Assembly (NCBI RefSeq): GCF_003002025.1
Contig: NZ_PVZB01000001.1
Coordinates: 186,001-250,000, forward strand
Origin: Paraburkholderia sp. BL25I1N1
GTDB lineage: Bacteria; Pseudomonadota; Gammaproteobacteria; Burkholderiales; Burkholderiaceae
DNA length: 64,000 nucleotides
Direction of reading: 5' to 3'
Shown: positions 63,283 through 64,000 of the stretch, piece by piece
Layout of the letters: every line of letters begins with the position of its first letter
Numbering within the stretch: the first letter of the stretch is position 1
Program-made: the position numbers and the translations under genes
Notes under the pieces: generated by a model
Told to the model about the DNA's origin: nothing
Database searches by the model: none
What the model saw: the letters and a program-made list of their open reading frames with translations, nothing else

Positions 63283-63494
63283 GATTGTTTTCCTTTTGCG
63301 TTATTGGTGTTATGAAAGCGGCGTTGTTCGTTTACGTTCAGGCGGTAAGGGCGTGACGCCGACAAGCCCGTACGGTGATTGCTAACCAGCACATAGCGTG
63401 CCCGACCCCGCGGTGCGCGTGTTCAGTATTGGGTGCGGCGCGCGTGGGCGGGCCACGCGCGAATTGCCGTCGGCCGTCGCCCGCCTGCTCACTG

Positions 63495-64000
63495 CTACAC
63501 CGACGGCCGGATGTTCTGGTTGTGACGGAACAGGTTGCGTGGATCGTAGCGGTTTTTTACAGCGACGAGGCGTTCGTAGTTCGGCCCGTACGCGTCGGCG
63601 ACGCGTCCGCCTTCCTCTTCCGTCATGAAGTTGACGTAGACGCTGCCCAGCGCGAACGGCGCGGCGGCATCGAAAAATGCGCGGGCCCAGCCTACGCAGC
63701 GCTCGTCATCGCTCGCATCGTCCCAGCGGCCGTGCACGTTCATCGCGTACACCGTGTCGCGGCTCGAATAGGCGGTGGCTTCGACCGGCACGCTCCGGGT
63801 CTGCTCGCCGATCTGCCCGAAGAAAATCTCGCATTGCGGCGTCGGCAGGTTATCGATCGCGTTGAGCAGCGCGTCGATGAGGCCATCCGGAATGTCGACC
63901 AGATTGTGCGATTTCCAGTAGTTGCGCGCGCCCGGCGTGAGCAGCGGGTCGAACGCCTGTTGCCACATGGCATACGGCATCGGGCCGAGATGTTCGCCGA
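63495..64000 (-). CDS. FAD-linked oxidase, C-terminal part with BBE domain (5' end cut by window edge)
   Basis: The frame is open to the right edge, so the FAD-binding N-terminal part is missing from the window. The visible 168 residues include GEHLGPMPYAMWQQAFDPLL and RNYWKSHNLVDIPDGLIDALLNAI. They end with VNFMTEEEGGRVADAYGPNYERLVAVKNRYDPRNLFRHNQNIRPSV, the berberine-bridge-enzyme (BBE) C-terminal motif with Tyr-Asp-Pro-x-Asn-x-Phe. Such enzymes oxidise sugars or other alcohols using bicovalent FAD. The substrate is unknown. Confidence 0.9.
   Translation of the reverse strand, partial: GEHLGPMPYAMWQQAFDPLLTPGARNYWKSHNLVDIPDGLIDALLNAIDNLPTPQCEIFFGQIGEQTRSVPVEATAYSSRDTVYAMNVHGRWDDASDDERCVGWARAFFDAAAPFALGSVYVNFMTEEEGGRVADAYGPNYERLVAVKNRYDPRNLFRHNQNIRPSV

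Overview
The window is high-GC, gene-dense chromosomal DNA from a betaproteobacterium, most likely Burkholderia or Paraburkholderia. The grounds are codon use, the Burkholderia-type trimeric porin at 57-58 kb, the Ysc84-type lipoprotein of the BPSL1445 kind at 62.7 kb, the HU protein with a lysine/alanine tail, and the repertoire of tandem MarR, EmrAB-NodT and HcnABC-like oxidase genes. No rRNA, tRNA, insertion sequence, integrase, CRISPR array or replication origin was seen. Both edges cut a gene.

Layout. (1) 0-8.2 kb: a zinc metallopeptidase-like gene diverges from a transglutaminase/amidoligase (DUF2126), an ATP-grasp/alpha-E fusion and a second transglutaminase. (2) 8.5-16.8 kb: the most unusual block. 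It holds an usher-like outer-membrane protein lacking the chaperone-binding domain, an unlisted 44-codon gene for a double-glycine leader peptide with a Cys/Pro-rich core, two strong hairpins, an LpxL-like acyltransferase with a changed catalytic motif, an HlyD-type adaptor, a C39-peptidase ABC exporter and a TolC-type channel. Together they look like a complete maturation and export cluster for a small secreted peptide. (3) 16.9-23.3 kb: two MarR paralogues, EmrA/EmrB/NodT efflux and a thiolase; the same 12-bp core box lies before both marR genes and emrA. (4) 23.5-27.7 kb: nucleoside uptake and salvage (nupC, cdd, nucleoside hydrolase), a ketopantoate-reductase-like gene and a small membrane protein.

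(5) 27.8-35.8 kb: a minus-strand operon of PotABCD-type transporter genes interleaved with a three-part HcnABC/opine-oxidase-like dehydrogenase, divergent from an IclR regulator with palindromic sites between them. (6) 35.9-46.4 kb: an OprD-type porin, oppABCDF, an XRE-cupin regulator and a POT-family peptide symporter, so this is a peptide-uptake region. (7) 46.6-51.1 kb: a MocR regulator, lipoprotein CpdB and an overlapping SEL1-repeat protein. (8) 51.5-56.8 kb: HU with an H1-like tail, then a second ATP-grasp, alpha-E and transglutaminase set, followed by the proteasome-like Anbu peptidase. (9) 57-64 kb: porin, YihY fused to a YqjD-like tail, a YbaK-like protein, a SulP transporter, a Ysc84 lipoprotein and the C-terminal part of a BBE-type flavoprotein oxidase.

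Two themes stand out. The first is the peptide export cluster at 8.5-16.8 kb, whose precursor is short enough to be missed by routine annotation. The second is two divergent copies, 45 kb apart, of the predicted amidoligase/transglutaminase peptide-modification system; one is linked to Anbu, and the other has an ATP-grasp domain that seems to lack the usual nucleotide-binding loop.
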